Below, one piece after another: positions 1 to 8,778 of a stretch of DNA of 64,000 nt (position 1 is its first letter; the number at the start of each line of letters is the position of its first letter). The stretch is taken from NCBI GenBank assembly GCA_040766885.1, contig JAXGPP010000014.1, positions 180,967-244,966 on the forward strand, in the 5' to 3' direction. Both the position numbers and the translations under genes were made by a program. Below the pieces are notes generated by a model that saw only the letters and a list, made by a program, of their open reading frames with translations, made no database searches and was not told the origin of the DNA. The stretch is from JAXGPP01 sp040766885 (lineage in GTDB: Bacteria > Planctomycetota > Planctomycetia > Pirellulales > Thermoguttaceae).

Positions 1-106
1 GGTGGATTCCGGTGCGGGCGATCGCCGAGCTGCGCGGGCTGGCCTTGGCGTGCCAGTTGTCTCGCCAGGGGCCGAAGTTGATCTCAGCAAGCGGAGGGGA
101 AGAGCA

Positions 107-1381
107 ATGAGCTTTCGCTTCGCTGCGGTCATCTCTCATCCGATCCAGCACTACGCGCCGGTATTCCGCGAACTGGCCAAGACGCCGGGTATTTCGGTCA
201 AGGTATTCTACTGCTGCGACTGGGGAGTCAAGCCGACCTTCGATGCGGGATTCGGTTGCGAATTCGCCTGGGATGTGCCGCTTCTAGATGGATACGATTA
301 CGAGTTCGTGCCCATCCGGCGTCCGCCTCGGCACCACGGGTTCTGGGAAATCGACAACCCAGCGATGGCAGCCCGCCTGGAAGACTTCAGCCCGCACGCG
401 ATGTGGCTGCACGGCTACGGCCAGAGAAGCTGCTGGCGGGCCCTCGGATGGGCCCGTGGGCGGACGGCGGTGATCCACTTTGGCGATTCGGAGTTGGTTC
501 GCCCGCGATCGCTGCCGCGGCGAGTTCTGAAGAACTTGATCGTCCGGCATTTTTTTCGTCGCTGTGATGCGTTCATCACCATCGGTGACAACAACGAGCG
601 GTATTATGAGCATTATGGCGTGCCTCGCAGCAAGATGTTCCGTGGCGCATGCCCGATTGACGTGAACCGGTTCCGAGAAAGAGTGCATCAAGCAGGCACG
701 AACGCGCGAAAGGAAATCCGGCAGCGTTTCGGCATTCCTGATCAGGCTGTCGCGGCGGTCTGGTCGGCCAAAATGGTTGGTTTGAAACGCCCCGGTGATC
801 TGGTCGATGCCATCGCACGATTGCGGGAAATGCCCGTGCATGCGATCTTCCTCGGGGACGGACCACTGCGTCAAGAGCTGGAGAACCGCGTCCGGCGCGA
901 TTCGCTTGAGGCCCGCGTGCATTTCACCGGCTTCGTGAATCAGCGCGACATCGCAGTCATGCTGTCTGCGGGCGATCTCCTGGCCATTACCTCCGACCGC
1001 GACGCCCATCCGCTGGCGGTAGCCGAATCGCTCACCGTGGGTCATCCAATCGTGGCCTCGGACCGCATCGGCTGCATCGGACCGACCGACAGTGCCAGGC
1101 CCGGCGTCAATGCACTCGTTTATCCGGTGGGCGACACGGCGGCGATGGCTCGGGCGATTGCGCGCATCGCGAGCGACCAGGAACTCCGCGGGCGAATGAG
1201 CCGTGCGTCCTGGGAGCTCGCCAAGAGCCAGGATGTGAGCGTAACGGTGCGCGCCGTGCTCCAGGCGATCCAGTCTCTCCGCACGCCATTCGCAGACCGA
1301 TGGCAGGAGGCTCCTGCCGGTCTTCCGGCCGGTGACGCAACGGCGGACGACGCGCGGGGCGCCATCGCGGTGACGATCTGA
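107..1381 (+). CDS. Glycosyltransferase family 4 (GT4/GT-B), polysaccharide cluster
   Basis: A 424-residue cytoplasmic glycosyltransferase that probably transfers a sugar from a nucleotide donor to a lipid-linked polysaccharide intermediate. The N-terminal acceptor half opens with SFRFAAVISHPIQHYAPVF, a typical GT-B first strand with a His-rich loop. The C-terminal half has the donor-binding pattern of GT4 enzymes: VWSAKMVGLKRPGDLVDAI, then FLGDGPLRQEL, VHFTGFVNQRDI and a DAHPLAVAESLTVGHPIV block carrying the E-x7-E-like region. The reading frame is open to the left edge, but the ATG at 107 is preceded by GGAGGGGA at 92-99, which decides the start. It is followed after 31 bases by a polytopic membrane protein. 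Donor and acceptor cannot be told from sequence. Confidence 0.88.
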   Translation: MSFRFAAVISHPIQHYAPVFRELAKTPGISVKVFYCCDWGVKPTFDAGFGCEFAWDVPLLDGYDYEFVPIRRPPRHHGFWEIDNPAMAARLEDFSPHAMWLHGYGQRSCWRALGWARGRTAVIHFGDSELVRPRSLPRRVLKNLIVRHFFRRCDAFITIGDNNERYYEHYGVPRSKMFRGACPIDVNRFRERVHQAGTNARKEIRQRFGIPDQAVAAVWSAKMVGLKRPGDLVDAIARLREMPVHAIFLGDGPLRQELENRVRRDSLEARVHFTGFVNQRDIAVMLSAGDLLAITSDRDAHPLAVAESLTVGHPIVASDRIGCIGPTDSARPGVNALVYPVGDTAAMARAIARIASDQELRGRMSRASWELAKSQDVSVTVRAVLQAIQSLRTPFADRWQEAPAGLPAGDATADDARGAIAVTI

Positions 1382-1412
1382 GCTTACAGAAAGAAATACA
1401 CGCCGGGTAGGT

Positions 1413-2885
1413 ATGCCAAACCAAGATCCGCTTTTCGTCCATGCGGCCCTTATCCTGCTGGGCTTGATCATCGCCGGGGGCGCCTTGGCCAGCCTGCGCG
1501 ACTGGCGTGCCGGAATGTGGTTCTGGCTCCTGGCCGGAGTGTTGCAGGACCCGGTGCGGAAGATTCTTCCCGGTACGCCTCCAATTCTGACCCTCTCCTT
1601 CACGCCGATCTACTTCGCCATGTTCGCCGGCCTGCTGGCGAAGACCGACGCCTTCGGGTCCTTTCGGCGGAAGTTTCCGGAACTGGTGCCGATTGCGACC
1701 CTGTTCTGCATGACGCTGGTAGTCTCTTTCGCGCAGACGCTCAGCTACGGGCGTCCGGCCTACTCGGTGGCGGTTCTGGGGCTGTTTTCCTATGTGGGAG
1801 GAGTCCCCGCAATCCTGCTCGGATTCCAGTACGTCAGGCGGTCGCATCTCGAAGTGCATCGCGTCCTGTATGTGCTGATGGGTATTACGACCGTGATGCT
1901 CACTGGGGTGTTCCTGGAATACATGGAGGTCAGACTGCCCGTGCCGGCGCTGGGGACGATCGTGCAGCGAGAATGGCTCCGCTGGGTTGAAGGGCACGAG
2001 ATGCGCATGATAAGTGGGTTCTATCGCACACCCGAGATTATGGGCTGGCACGCGATGACGCTGGTCATGCTGGGCCTCTACTTCATGGTCCGCCGCCCCT
2101 CGTTCACTTTGCTCTGGTGGTCGCTGATGGGGCTGGGCGGATACGCGGTGCTCTTGAGCTGCCGGCGAAAGATGTTTCTGGCGTTGCTGGTCTACGTGGC
2201 GGCTTTGATCATCATTTCACGAGGAGCCGTTCGTCGTCGCCTGGCGGTCTATGCGGCGATCACCGCGGCTGTGATCGTACCCGTGCTGCTCCTGGTGACC
2301 GAGCACAAGTACCTCCTGGCCGCGCAGACAGGTCTGACCACGGCGGGTGCCAAGGCCGCGGAGAAGGGATTTGCCGGCCCCATGTGGCTGGTGAACCTCG
2401 TTGGCCCCTTCGGGTTTGGGGTGGGAACGAAATCGCAGGGGACGCAGCACCTGGATTACATGATTCAGACGCCGCTGGTCGAGGGAGGATTTGAGAAGAT
2501 ACTGGTCGAAGTGGGAGTGGTTGGCGTCACGGCGGCATGCCTGCTTCTGATAATGCTCGTCATTGCGGCCGCCCGCTGCATCCGCTACACGATCGTGCGT
2601 ACGGACGATAACACGCTCCTGGTCGGCATCGCCGCCCTGCTGTGCGCGAACCTGGCGACGTTTGTGATCAGCTTCCAGACCTATGGTGATCCGTTCATTG
2701 TGTCGCTGCTGGGGTTCTTGTTCGGAGTGCTGCTCTCAGTAAGCCGAGTGCCTTCTCAGCCCTCTTCCGATGCAGGCCGGGACGATGTGCCCATGCGCCG
2801 CGGCAGGAACCGACGCCGCCGGACAGCCGAGCAACCGAGACGAACGCGAAGAAGCACGCCCCCGGTGGAAGCCCGGATGGAGTAG
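1413..2885 (+). CDS. Polytopic membrane protein, O-antigen ligase/polymerase-like
   Basis: A 490-residue integral membrane protein with roughly ten to twelve hydrophobic segments spread over residues 5-445, followed by a very basic cytoplasmic tail (RRGRNRRRRTAEQPRRTRR). A large hydrophilic loop around residues 305-345 lies between membrane segments, the layout seen in Wzy polymerases and WaaL-type ligases. I cannot see a clear family signature, so the polymerase/ligase role rests on topology and on its position between two GT4 genes in a polysaccharide operon. An alternative is a membrane protein of unknown function in the same pathway. Confidence 0.65.
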   Translation: MPNQDPLFVHAALILLGLIIAGGALASLRDWRAGMWFWLLAGVLQDPVRKILPGTPPILTLSFTPIYFAMFAGLLAKTDAFGSFRRKFPELVPIATLFCMTLVVSFAQTLSYGRPAYSVAVLGLFSYVGGVPAILLGFQYVRRSHLEVHRVLYVLMGITTVMLTGVFLEYMEVRLPVPALGTIVQREWLRWVEGHEMRMISGFYRTPEIMGWHAMTLVMLGLYFMVRRPSFTLLWWSLMGLGGYAVLLSCRRKMFLALLVYVAALIIISRGAVRRRLAVYAAITAAVIVPVLLLVTEHKYLLAAQTGLTTAGAKAAEKGFAGPMWLVNLVGPFGFGVGTKSQGTQHLDYMIQTPLVEGGFEKILVEVGVVGVTAACLLLIMLVIAAARCIRYTIVRTDDNTLLVGIAALLCANLATFVISFQTYGDPFIVSLLGFLFGVLLSVSRVPSQPSSDAGRDDVPMRRGRNRRRRTAEQPRRTRRSTPPVEARME

Positions 2886-2895
2886 TCGTCGGACA

Positions 2896-4005
2896 ATGCG
2901 AATCCTGTTCTTGACGACTGAGATTGGTGGACACGGCGGCATTCAGTATGCCGGGCGATTGTTCGTCCGCGCGATGGGCGACATATTTCCCGATTGCTGC
3001 GTGAGGGTGGTCAGCATTCTCGACCAGAGCGGCCCGCTGGAGACGGCCAGCGGCACTTGCGAAATCCGGGGTGGAGCGGGCAGTCGATTCCAAGCGGTCC
3101 GTATCGGCTACAGCGAACTTCGCCGATCGGATTGGGACCTTGTCGTTCTGGGACATGTGAACCTTGCGCCGCTACTGCTGTTTCATCGGCCGGTATTAGT
3201 GCCGGTGACGGGGTGGATCTACGGCGTCGAGGCCTGGCATCCGCTGGGGGCGGCGCGGCGCCGGGGGATGCAACGCCTTGACCAGGCGCTCTACATCTCA
3301 CGACACACGCAGCAGGCCGCCTGGCAGGCCAACCCGTGGTTGGTCCGGGTGCCGGCCGCAGTCTGCCATCTCGGGCTGGGAGCCGAAACCGAGACTCGGC
3401 AAAGCGACAGAGCCCCGCCGATGGAAGGCGAGTTTGCGCTGATGATCGGTCGCATGGCGAGCGGCGAGCGCTACAAGGGACACGAGGAGATGATCCGGGT
3501 GTGGCCACGACTGGCGAGCCTGCGCCCCGATCTGCCGCTGATGATCATCGGCAACGGCGACGATCGTCCGCGATTGGAGCACCTTGCCCGAGAGCTCGGG
3601 GCAGATGTTCGCTTTCTTGGAGCCGTAGACGACGCTGCTCGCGATGCCTGCCTGGCGGCCTGCCGCGCGTTCTGCTTGCCGTCGCGCGGTGAAGGATTTG
3701 GGTTGGTGTACCTGGAGGCGATGCGACAAGGCAAGCCGGTGCTGGCCGGGGCGGGCGACGCCGGGCCTGAGGTGGTCGCGGATCATGTCACCGGGCGCAC
3801 CGTTGACCCCACTGCCGAAGATGAGTTGCTTGGCGGTCTAGTCGAGGTCCTGGGCCCGAAGGCCGAGCTGATGGGCCAGGCGGGAAGGGAACGTTTCCAA
3901 GAGGGATTTTCCTACCAAGCGTTCGTCGAGCGGCTCGCCAAATATTATCGCGGGTTGATCGAAGGGCACGGCCGGCCGGCGGAAGCATCGCTACCGGCAA
4001 CCTGA
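2896..4005 (+). CDS. Glycosyltransferase family 4
   Basis: A 369-residue GT-B enzyme. The start is set at the ATG of MRILFLTTEIGGHGGIQYAG, which carries the glycine-rich first loop of GT4 proteins; an upstream in-frame extension would overlap the preceding gene and looks like its shadow. The donor half shows FALMIGRMASGERYKGHEEMI, MIIGNGDDRPRLEHLA, FLGAVDDAARDACLAA and the catalytic LPSRGEGFGLVYLEAMRQGKPV block (E-x7-E), followed by a GRTVDP segment. Only ten bases separate it from the membrane protein and twelve from asnB, so it is part of the same transcript. The sugar specificity is unknown. Confidence 0.87.
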   Translation: MRILFLTTEIGGHGGIQYAGRLFVRAMGDIFPDCCVRVVSILDQSGPLETASGTCEIRGGAGSRFQAVRIGYSELRRSDWDLVVLGHVNLAPLLLFHRPVLVPVTGWIYGVEAWHPLGAARRRGMQRLDQALYISRHTQQAAWQANPWLVRVPAAVCHLGLGAETETRQSDRAPPMEGEFALMIGRMASGERYKGHEEMIRVWPRLASLRPDLPLMIIGNGDDRPRLEHLARELGADVRFLGAVDDAARDACLAACRAFCLPSRGEGFGLVYLEAMRQGKPVLAGAGDAGPEVVADHVTGRTVDPTAEDELLGGLVEVLGPKAELMGQAGRERFQEGFSYQAFVERLAKYYRGLIEGHGRPAEASLPAT

Positions 4006-4017
4006 AGAAGCAATCGC

Positions 4018-5949
4018 ATGTGCGGAATCGCAGGAATCCTGACCGCTCGACACGATCGACCGCTTGCGCCGATCCTGACAGCGATGCGCGCCGCGATTGC
4101 GCATCGGGGGCCGGACGATGGCGGGATTGCCGAGACTGATGCAGGGGCCGGATTCCGGTTGGGGCTTGCGCACACACGGCTATCGATCATCGATCTCTCG
4201 GACGCCGGTCACCAGCCGATGACTGACACGGCGACCGGCTCGTGGGTAGTGTACAACGGCGAGATCTACAATCACCGCGAACTGCGCCGCGAGCTGGCAG
4301 ACCAGCCGTACTCTTCCACGAGCGACACCGAGACGCTGCTGAAGGGATGGATCGAGCGCGGAGAACGACTGCTGCCTTCATTGCGGGGGATGTTCGCCTT
4401 CGGCCTCTACGACTCGCGGCGACACAGGTTCTGGCTGGTCCGCGACCGGTTGGGCATTAAGCCCTTGTATGTTGCCCAGCCCGATGGCGAGACCTGGGTG
4501 TTCGCCTCCGAAGTACGGGCCATTCTGGCGTCGGGACTGGTCGAGCGAAGACTGGACGAGGCGGCCGTCCGGTCTTACTTGGCATTGGGCGCCGCCACTG
4601 CGCCTTGGACGATGATCGAGGGCATCTCCAGCATCATGCCCGGTGAAGCGTGGCCCTTCGACCTGTCGCGTAACGGCCCCTTGAAACCGGAACCGAAGCG
4701 CTATTGGGAGTTGCCCCCGGCGGATCTTGCCACGCCGAAGCTGCGTCGTGAGGAAGCCGTCGAGCGGTTGCGGCCGCTATTGCTGGAGGCCACCGGGCTG
4801 CGGATGCTCGCCGATGTACCCGTAAGCGTGTTTCTCTCCGGCGGCATCGACTCCAGCGCGCTGGTGGCCCTGCTGTCTTGTCAGGGTTTCCGGCCGACCG
4901 CGTTCTCGATCGGCTTTGACGAGATGCAGTACGACGAATCCGGTCATGCACAGACGGTAGCGAAGCGGTTTGGTGTGGAGCATGCAGCGATTGTGTTGCG
5001 AGGCAGCGATGTCCTTGGCGAGGTTGAGGCTGCCGTTTCCGCCTACGATCAGCCTTCGGTGGACGGCCTCAATACATACTTCATTTCGCAGGCAGTGCGG
5101 CGACAAGGGATAAAAGTCGCGTTGTCGGGACTCGGCGGCGACGAATTGTTTGCCGGCTATCCCTATTTCCGGCAAATGGCCAGGCTGGAGCGTCCACTGG
5201 CCTCCGCGGCCGTGCGGGCCGGGTCGGCGGCGTTGGGATGGTTTCGTCCAAACGATGCCCGGGTGGCCAAAGTCCGCGAGATCACCACCGGCCCGACCGA
5301 TCGCTTGTCGCGTTACAGCGCCTGTCGGGGCGTGATGCTCGCGGCGAGGCGGCAACGAGTCGGCGGCGGGATCGACGGTTGCGGACCGCTGCTGCCGATA
5401 TGCCTGCGGCAACGGCTGGCGGCAGCGGTGACCGGGTTGGACGCGGTCTCGGCGCACTCCGTGCTCGATCTGTCGGTCTACATGGCAAACATGCTCTTGC
5501 GCGATACGGATCAAATGAGCATGGCCCACGCACTTGAAATGCGGGTGCCGCTGCTGGATCACCGCCTCGTCGAAGAGGTCGTGGCGATGCCGGGCTCGCT
5601 GAAGACGGCCGCAGGTGCGACCAGCCGCGCGAAAGGACTCCTGGTCGATGCCCTGCCCGAACCGCTACCGACCCGGGTGGTGCGCCGAAAGAAGATGGGC
5701 TTCGTGCTCCCTTGGGAACGCTGGCTGCGGGGCGAGCTTCGCCCGTGGGTGGACGGACTTCTCGGCGATGGTCGTTTCGTGGCCGCGGCCGGCCTCGATC
5801 CACAGGGAGTCGCCGATGTGTGGTCTGAGTTCCAGCAGCACCGGCAAGGAATCCGGTCGGCGGAAATCCTGAGCCTGACCAATCTCGTGCACTGGGTCCG
5901 CCAGCACGAGTTAGATCCTCCCTCTTCGTCAGCGGTTTCGAACACCTGA
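4018..5949 (+). CDS. asnB: Asparagine synthase (glutamine-hydrolysing) family amidotransferase
   Basis: A 643-residue class II amidotransferase that uses glutamine-derived ammonia and ATP to amidate a carboxylate. MCGIAGIL places the catalytic Cys at residue 2 after Met removal. The GATase domain runs to about residue 210 with HRGPDD and WVVYNGEIYNHRELR motifs. The synthetase half has the pyrophosphate loop FLSGGIDSSAL near residues 272-281 and LSGLGGDELFAGYPYF near 370. Copies embedded in surface polysaccharide operons are common and are thought to modify uronic acids or similar sugar acids; that role here is inferred from context, and ordinary asparagine synthesis remains possible. It lies 12 bases after a GT4 gene and 22 bases before the next one. 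Confidence 0.9.
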   Translation: MCGIAGILTARHDRPLAPILTAMRAAIAHRGPDDGGIAETDAGAGFRLGLAHTRLSIIDLSDAGHQPMTDTATGSWVVYNGEIYNHRELRRELADQPYSSTSDTETLLKGWIERGERLLPSLRGMFAFGLYDSRRHRFWLVRDRLGIKPLYVAQPDGETWVFASEVRAILASGLVERRLDEAAVRSYLALGAATAPWTMIEGISSIMPGEAWPFDLSRNGPLKPEPKRYWELPPADLATPKLRREEAVERLRPLLLEATGLRMLADVPVSVFLSGGIDSSALVALLSCQGFRPTAFSIGFDEMQYDESGHAQTVAKRFGVEHAAIVLRGSDVLGEVEAAVSAYDQPSVDGLNTYFISQAVRRQGIKVALSGLGGDELFAGYPYFRQMARLERPLASAAVRAGSAALGWFRPNDARVAKVREITTGPTDRLSRYSACRGVMLAARRQRVGGGIDGCGPLLPICLRQRLAAAVTGLDAVSAHSVLDLSVYMANMLLRDTDQMSMAHALEMRVPLLDHRLVEEVVAMPGSLKTAAGATSRAKGLLVDALPEPLPTRVVRRKKMGFVLPWERWLRGELRPWVDGLLGDGRFVAAAGLDPQGVADVWSEFQQHRQGIRSAEILSLTNLVHWVRQHELDPPSSSAVSNT

Positions 5950-5971
5950 GCGGCTATTCGCCGATCCTGCG

Positions 5972-7192
5972 ATGCGCGTGCTCCACGTGATACCCGGCAT
6001 TTCGGCCCGCTACGGCGGTCCTAGTCAGGCGGTGTTCGGCATGTGCCGCGCGCTGGGACACAGTACGGACATCGAGCCCGAGATCGTTACCACCGATGCC
6101 GACGGCCCGGGAGGACGGATGCCCTCAGCCGGAGGCAACCCGCGGCTTCACGAGGGAACCCTGGTTTGGATGTTCCCTCGGCTTTGGTCGGAGAAGTGGA
6201 AATACTCACGGGATCTGGCCGAGTGGCTGCGGGGGAACATTCGGCGGTACGATGCGCTCCATGTGCATTGCCTGTTCTGCCATTCAACCGCCGCGGCATG
6301 CCGCGAGGCCGCTCGGGCTGGTGTGCCGGTGGTGCTTCGGACATGCGGGATGCTCGCTCCTTATTCGCTGTCACGGTCGCGTTGGGCAAAGTCGTTCTAT
6401 TGGCAACTCATTGAGCGCCGTAGTTTCGACGCGGCCGACTGCCTGCACGCGACGACGCCCGACGAGCAGGAAGAACTGAGGAAGCGGTTCCCCCGCAAGC
6501 GGGTCGAGTGCATTCCATTGGGAGTAAGCGACGAGGCGTTGGAACTGCCCCCCACCGGCGCCGAATTCCGAACGCGTTTTGGAATCCAGGCCGAAGCGAG
6601 ATTGGTGCTTTTTCTTTCGCGTCTCCACCGTAAGAAGGGACTAGCCGATCTACTCCTTCCGGCGCTGGCAAGCTTGCCGGGTGACGTCCTCCTGGCCATC
6701 GTTGGAGACGAAGACGGACATGATCCGGCCTACGCCCAGGAGTGTCGGCAGGCGGTGCACACGTTGGGTCTCGAATCACGCGTGGTCTTCACGGGCGCGA
6801 TCTACGGATCGGAGAAATGGAGCGCTTACGACGCTGCCGACGTTTATGTTCTGCCCAGCCGGCATGAGAACTTTGGAGCGACGGTCGTTGAATCGATGGC
6901 CCGCGGCACGCCGGTAGTCTTTTGCAGCGGCGTGCAAGCGGGGCGATACGTCGTCGAGGCCGGCGCGGGACTGGCCACCAATTACGACGTGTCGGGGCTG
7001 GCGGACTCGTTGAGAGAGATTCTTGACTTCACGCCCCAGGACCGCGCGTCGATGGGGTACCACGGGCGGGAGTATGTCGGTCAGAACCTGAGTTGGGAAC
7101 GCTCGGCGCGATCACTGGCCACCTTGTACAGGGAACTGGTCTCACCGCAGTGTTTGCCGACAGAGCCGGCCGCTCCGGTGGCAAGAGCATGA
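5972..7192 (+). CDS. Glycosyltransferase family 4
   Basis: A 406-residue GT-B glycosyltransferase. The N-terminus MRVLHVIPGISARYGGPSQA has the canonical GGP loop. Donor-binding features follow: VLFLSRLHRKKGLADLL, AIVGDEDGHDPAYAQE, VVFTGAIYGSEKWSAYDAA and the catalytic LPSRHENFGATVVESMARG block with paired Glu residues. Its stop codon overlaps the start of the acetyltransferase downstream (ATGA at 7189-7192), so translation of the two is likely coupled. It is the third GT4 gene of this operon, suggesting a repeat unit of at least four sugars together with the GT2 enzyme. Confidence 0.89.
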   Translation: MRVLHVIPGISARYGGPSQAVFGMCRALGHSTDIEPEIVTTDADGPGGRMPSAGGNPRLHEGTLVWMFPRLWSEKWKYSRDLAEWLRGNIRRYDALHVHCLFCHSTAAACREAARAGVPVVLRTCGMLAPYSLSRSRWAKSFYWQLIERRSFDAADCLHATTPDEQEELRKRFPRKRVECIPLGVSDEALELPPTGAEFRTRFGIQAEARLVLFLSRLHRKKGLADLLLPALASLPGDVLLAIVGDEDGHDPAYAQECRQAVHTLGLESRVVFTGAIYGSEKWSAYDAADVYVLPSRHENFGATVVESMARGTPVVFCSGVQAGRYVVEAGAGLATNYDVSGLADSLREILDFTPQDRASMGYHGREYVGQNLSWERSARSLATLYRELVSPQCLPTEPAAPVARA

Positions 7193-7785
7193 CGATATCG
7201 CAAGAACCGCGGCGAATGGTACGGATCGGGCCCGGCGATTGCCCCAGCCCGCACAGCAGGGCGAACAAGGCGGCGCGTGTGCTGTGGGGGATCGCCTGGC
7301 TACTGTTGTTCCGGCCCACGCCGAAGGTGCTTCACCGCTGGCGGGCATTCCTTCTCCGGTTGTTCGGCGCAAGGGTCGGCCGCGGTGTGAAGGTATTCTC
7401 TTCCGTCCGGATCTGGGCCCCGTGGAACTTGACGCTTGGTGACCACGCGACCGTTTCGGGCGACGTGGACTGTTACTGCGTCGCGCCGATCCGCATTGGC
7501 GCGCACGCCACGGTGTCTCAATACGCGATGTTGTGCACGGCGACGCACGACGTCGACGATCCTTACATGCGGTTGGTGACCGCGCCAGTGATAGTCGAAG
7601 ACGAAGCATGGGTCTGCGCCGGCGCTTATGTCGGTCCCGGTGTCACCATTGCGCAGGGGGCGGTGGCGGGAGCGCGCTCGGTGGTGGTGAGAGATGTCCC
7701 GAGCTGGACGATTGTGGCCGGCAATCCGGCGCGCGAGATTCGCCGGCGGATGTGCCATATGGCGGGGAGTGACGACGAGTTATGA
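7189..7785 (+). CDS. WcaF-type O-acetyltransferase (left-handed beta helix)
   Basis: A 198-residue hexapeptide-repeat acyltransferase that likely O-acetylates the nascent polysaccharide using acetyl-CoA. The core from about residue 70 shows imperfect hexapeptides (GRGVKVFSSVRIWAP, VSGDVDCYCVAPIRIGAHATVSQ), then CTATHDVDDP, with the conserved His of colanic-acid WcaF-like enzymes, and VGPGVTIAQGAVAGARSVV. The start ATG overlaps the upstream stop as ATGA, and its own stop overlaps the next start in the same way. A longer upstream reading exists but lies within the previous gene. Confidence 0.87.
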   Translation: MTISQEPRRMVRIGPGDCPSPHSRANKAARVLWGIAWLLLFRPTPKVLHRWRAFLLRLFGARVGRGVKVFSSVRIWAPWNLTLGDHATVSGDVDCYCVAPIRIGAHATVSQYAMLCTATHDVDDPYMRLVTAPVIVEDEAWVCAGAYVGPGVTIAQGAVAGARSVVVRDVPSWTIVAGNPAREIRRRMCHMAGSDDEL

Positions 7786-8684
7786 GCCATCCTCGACTGT
7801 CGGTTGTCATCCTCGCGCGCAACGAAGCCCGCGACATCGGCCGCTGCCTCGCCTCGGTGGCATGGTGTGATGAGGTGGTGGTTGTCGACGACCATTCCCA
7901 GGACGCGACGGTCGAAATCGCACGGGGATGGGGCGCCCGAGTCTGCAGTCACCGCTTCGAGTCGTTCGCCCAGCAGAGAAACTGGGCGCTCGATTTTGTC
8001 GACCTACGGAATCCATGGGTCTTAATGCTCGACGCTGATGAGGCCCTGACACCCGCGGTGCAGCGGGAAATCCTGCTCGCCTTGAGCGAGCCTGACGCCT
8101 CGGTAGCCGGATTCCTCATGTGTCGCAAGACCATGTTCCTCGGCCGCTGGCTGCGGCATGCCGATGGCTTTCCGGTATGGATCATGCGGCTGGTCCATCG
8201 CGATCGTGCGCGCTTTGTCGATGCGGGACATGGCGAAGTGCCGGCCCCCCCTGTCGACGGAGTACTGAAGAAGATCCCTGAGCCGTTCCTGCACTACCCG
8301 TTCGAAAAGGGCTTAAGTCACTGGCTCGCCCGGCATAACACTTACTCGACCCGTGAAGCGGAACTGGAGCGGGACTCGCCGCCTGAATGGCGATGGCGGG
8401 ATCTCGTGGCCCGCAACGCGCCGCAGAGGCGGCGTTCTTTGCGCAATATGGCACGTCGACTGCCACTGCGACCGTTGCTGCGGTTCTGCCATCATTATCT
8501 CTGGAAACGGGGTTTTCTCGACGGCCGCGCAGGACTCGCCTACAGCCTTCTCATGGCCGGATACGAGGCGGTGATCGTTCTCAAACGCTGGGAGACGGAA
8601 ATGCCCGCAGCGGAGCCGGCGCCGACAGTCGTCCAGCCGCGGTGGCGCAAGCCAGAAGAACCGGCACGCGCGCTGCCTCGATAG
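7782..8684 (+). CDS. Glycosyltransferase family 2 (WaaE/KdtX-like)
   Basis: A 300-residue GT-A inverting glycosyltransferase. LSVVILARNEARDIGRCL at the N-terminus and VVVVDDHSQDATVEIA give the nucleotide-binding fold. QQRNWALDF and WVLMLDADEALTP supply the DxD-type metal-binding motif near residue 85. The arrangement resembles the WaaE/KdtX branch, which adds a sugar to lipopolysaccharide inner core, but here it is the last gene of an exopolysaccharide operon. The C-terminus is basic and may contact the membrane. It is translationally coupled to the acetyltransferase by ATGA. Convergent with the next gene, with 94 bases between stops. Confidence 0.88.
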   Translation: MSHPRLSVVILARNEARDIGRCLASVAWCDEVVVVDDHSQDATVEIARGWGARVCSHRFESFAQQRNWALDFVDLRNPWVLMLDADEALTPAVQREILLALSEPDASVAGFLMCRKTMFLGRWLRHADGFPVWIMRLVHRDRARFVDAGHGEVPAPPVDGVLKKIPEPFLHYPFEKGLSHWLARHNTYSTREAELERDSPPEWRWRDLVARNAPQRRRSLRNMARRLPLRPLLRFCHHYLWKRGFLDGRAGLAYSLLMAGYEAVIVLKRWETEMPAAEPAPTVVQPRWRKPEEPARALPR

Positions 8685-8778
8685 CGCAGCGGAGCGGTCA
8701 CCGGCGGGCACATTCCACAAGCCGCCTGATACCCTGCCCGGTTTCTCTGATTCCGCCTCAACCACGCGGGACGCGCCT

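Noticed and set aside
284..1603. 439-codon frame on the minus strand across the first two genes
   Set aside because: It spans two plus-strand genes with clear motifs and itself shows none.
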